Positions 63,383 to 64,000 of a stretch of 64,000 nt of DNA are shown here, one piece after another. This DNA is from Neobacillus sp. YX16. GTDB taxonomy: Bacteria > Bacillota > Bacilli > Bacillales > Cytobacillaceae. The notes below the pieces were generated by a model. It was not told the origin of the DNA. It saw nothing but the letters and a program-made list of their open reading frames with translations, and made no database searches. The translations under genes were made by a program, and so were the position numbers. Location: assembly GCF_030123505.1 (NCBI RefSeq), contig NZ_CP126115.1:4540001-4604000 (forward strand). Direction: 5' to 3'. Positions within the stretch are counted from its first letter, which is position 1. Every line of letters starts with the position of its first letter.

Positions 63383-63839
63383 AATCGTCTAAAATTTCCT
63401 TTTGTCTCGAAAACATTTTTTCTTCCTCTGCCTTTTCCATGTGATCATATCCCAGGAGATGGAGAAAACCATGGACAGATAAAAAGCCTAGTTCGCGAAT
63501 AAAAGAATGTCCATATTCCTTTGCCTGTTCTTCTGCCTTTGGTATAGAAATGATGATATCACCCAAGACACGCGGGAGCTCAGCCCCTATCAACTGTATT
63601 TCTCCTTCACCAAGCTCTTCCATTGCGAAGGAAATAACATCCGTGGGGGCATCTTTATCTCTAAATTCTTGATTAATTTCGTGAATTCTTTCATTGGATA
63701 CAAATGTAACAGAAACCTCGCTATTGTCTTCAACATTTTCTTTACCAGCAGCAAAATTTAACAGTTTCTCGATTTGTTCCATTTGCTCGGCAGACAGTTG
63801 ATTTGTTTCGTCCACTAAATCAATCATCAACTTGTTCAT
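63366..63839 (-). CDS. ybeY: Endoribonuclease YbeY (rRNA maturation factor)
   Basis: A 157-residue metalloprotein with the zinc motif [11 protein letters not shown] (H-x3-H-x5-H) and the strand block [15 protein letters not shown]. It acts in 16S rRNA 3'-end processing and ribosome quality control. Corresponds to B. subtilis YqfG. Its ATG overlaps the pgpH stop (ATGA) and its end overlaps dgkA, so pgpH-ybeY-dgkA form one coupled unit. Confidence 0.95.
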   Translation of the reverse strand: MNKLMIDLVDETNQLSAEQMEQIEKLLNFAAGKENVEDNSEVSVTFVSNERIHEINQEFRDKDAPTDVISFAMEELGEGEIQLIGAELPRVLGDIIISIPKAEEQAKEYGHSFIRELGFLSVHGFLHLLGYDHMEKAEEEKMFSRQKEILDDYGLTR

Positions 63840-64000
63840 ACTTGTACCACCTTCTTCGTCATTTCTGGATATTCGATTCTCGAGTGGAAAATTCCCTTTA
63901 ACGTTTCACAAAACGAATGGGACACCGTTTCTAGTTCTTTTAATGTTAAATCACATTCATTTAATTGCCCATCCTGAAGCCTGTCTGAAACAATCTTCTT
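63836..64000 (-). CDS. pgpH: PgpH-like HD-family membrane hydrolase, C-terminal end only
   Basis: The last 54 codons before the stop, running off the right edge. They read [20 protein letters not shown], then [20 protein letters not shown] and [10 protein letters not shown]. This is the conserved C-terminal tail of the YqfF/PgpH 7TM-HD protein, which degrades cyclic di-AMP. The HD domain is outside the window. Its position upstream of ybeY is the usual one. Confidence 0.88.
   Translation of the reverse strand, partial: KKIVSDRLQDGQLNECDLTLKELETVSHSFCETLKGIFHSRIEYPEMTKKVVQV

Overview
The window is chromosomal core DNA from an endospore-forming member of the Bacillaceae (low G+C Firmicutes). 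The protein sequences and gene order follow the Bacillus subtilis yqh-yqg-yqf region almost gene for gene: lipM, yqhL, gcvPB-gcvPA-gcvT, yqhH-yqhG, comG, yqgY to yqgN, pst, pbpA, yqgE, sodA, yqgC, yqgB, yqfZ, ispG, yqfX, yqfW, zur, yqfT to yqfN, cccA, sigA-dnaG, yqfL, ccpN, recO, era, cdd, dgkA, ybeY, pgpH. It is not B. subtilis itself. There is a single-chain glycyl-tRNA synthetase, a B12-type ribonucleotide reductase at the left edge, no sinIR-tasA block, an inserted ldh/DUF92 pair and an inserted DUF4912/glycosyltransferase pair. The dispersed repeats are of a kind I associate with Neobacillus-like bacilli; that genus guess is inference. No rRNA, tRNA, CRISPR, prophage or transposase gene was seen.

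Layout. 1-2.7 kb: start of nrdJ with a tandem NrdR box, an SRPBCC protein, lipM, yqhL. 2.7-7 kb: glycine-cleavage operon behind a glycine riboswitch; LipM supplies octanoyl groups for the lipoate cofactor of this system. 7-10 kb: SNF2 helicase YqhH with YqhG, then a MITE-like repeat. 10-14 kb: yqzE and the comG competence pseudopilus operon, read leftwards. 14-24.5 kb: a SufR-like regulator, yqgY, a MidA-type methyltransferase, yqgX, yqgW, yqgU, yqgT, glcK, yqgQ, an orphan gene and the rhomboid protease YqgP. 24.5-29.3 kb: ldh with a Rex site, DUF92, yqgN, rpmG and the DUF4912/GT4 pair. 29.4-34 kb: Pho-regulated pstSCAB-phoU. 34-41.6 kb: pbpA, a nested repeat, yqgE, sodA, an Fnr-type regulator, yqgC, yqgB, yqfZ. 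41.6-53 kb: ispG and ispH (two MEP-pathway Fe-S enzymes), the zinc block zur-znuB-znuC, nfo-cshB, yqfQ, yqfO-trmK, cccA. 53-64 kb: sigA-dnaG preceded by a decayed yqxD, yqfL-ccpN, T-box-controlled glyQS, recO-yqzL, era-cdd, dgkA-ybeY and the end of pgpH.

Regulation readable from the sequence: NrdR boxes (dNTP supply), glycine riboswitch (gcv), Rex box (NADH/ldh), six 11-bp-phased PhoP repeats plus an intercistronic hairpin (pst), a Zur-like box (znu), a glycine T-box (glyQS) and many intrinsic terminators. Most of the window is ordinary core genome. The points most worth a second look are the yqxD pseudogene, the two repeat families (one nested in the other, one with long and collapsed forms), the DUF4912/GT4 pair, the SufR-like regulator next to comG, and the missing biofilm locus. 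I found no clearly new multi-gene system; the DUF4912/GT4 pair and yqhH-yqhG are the best candidates for undescribed function.
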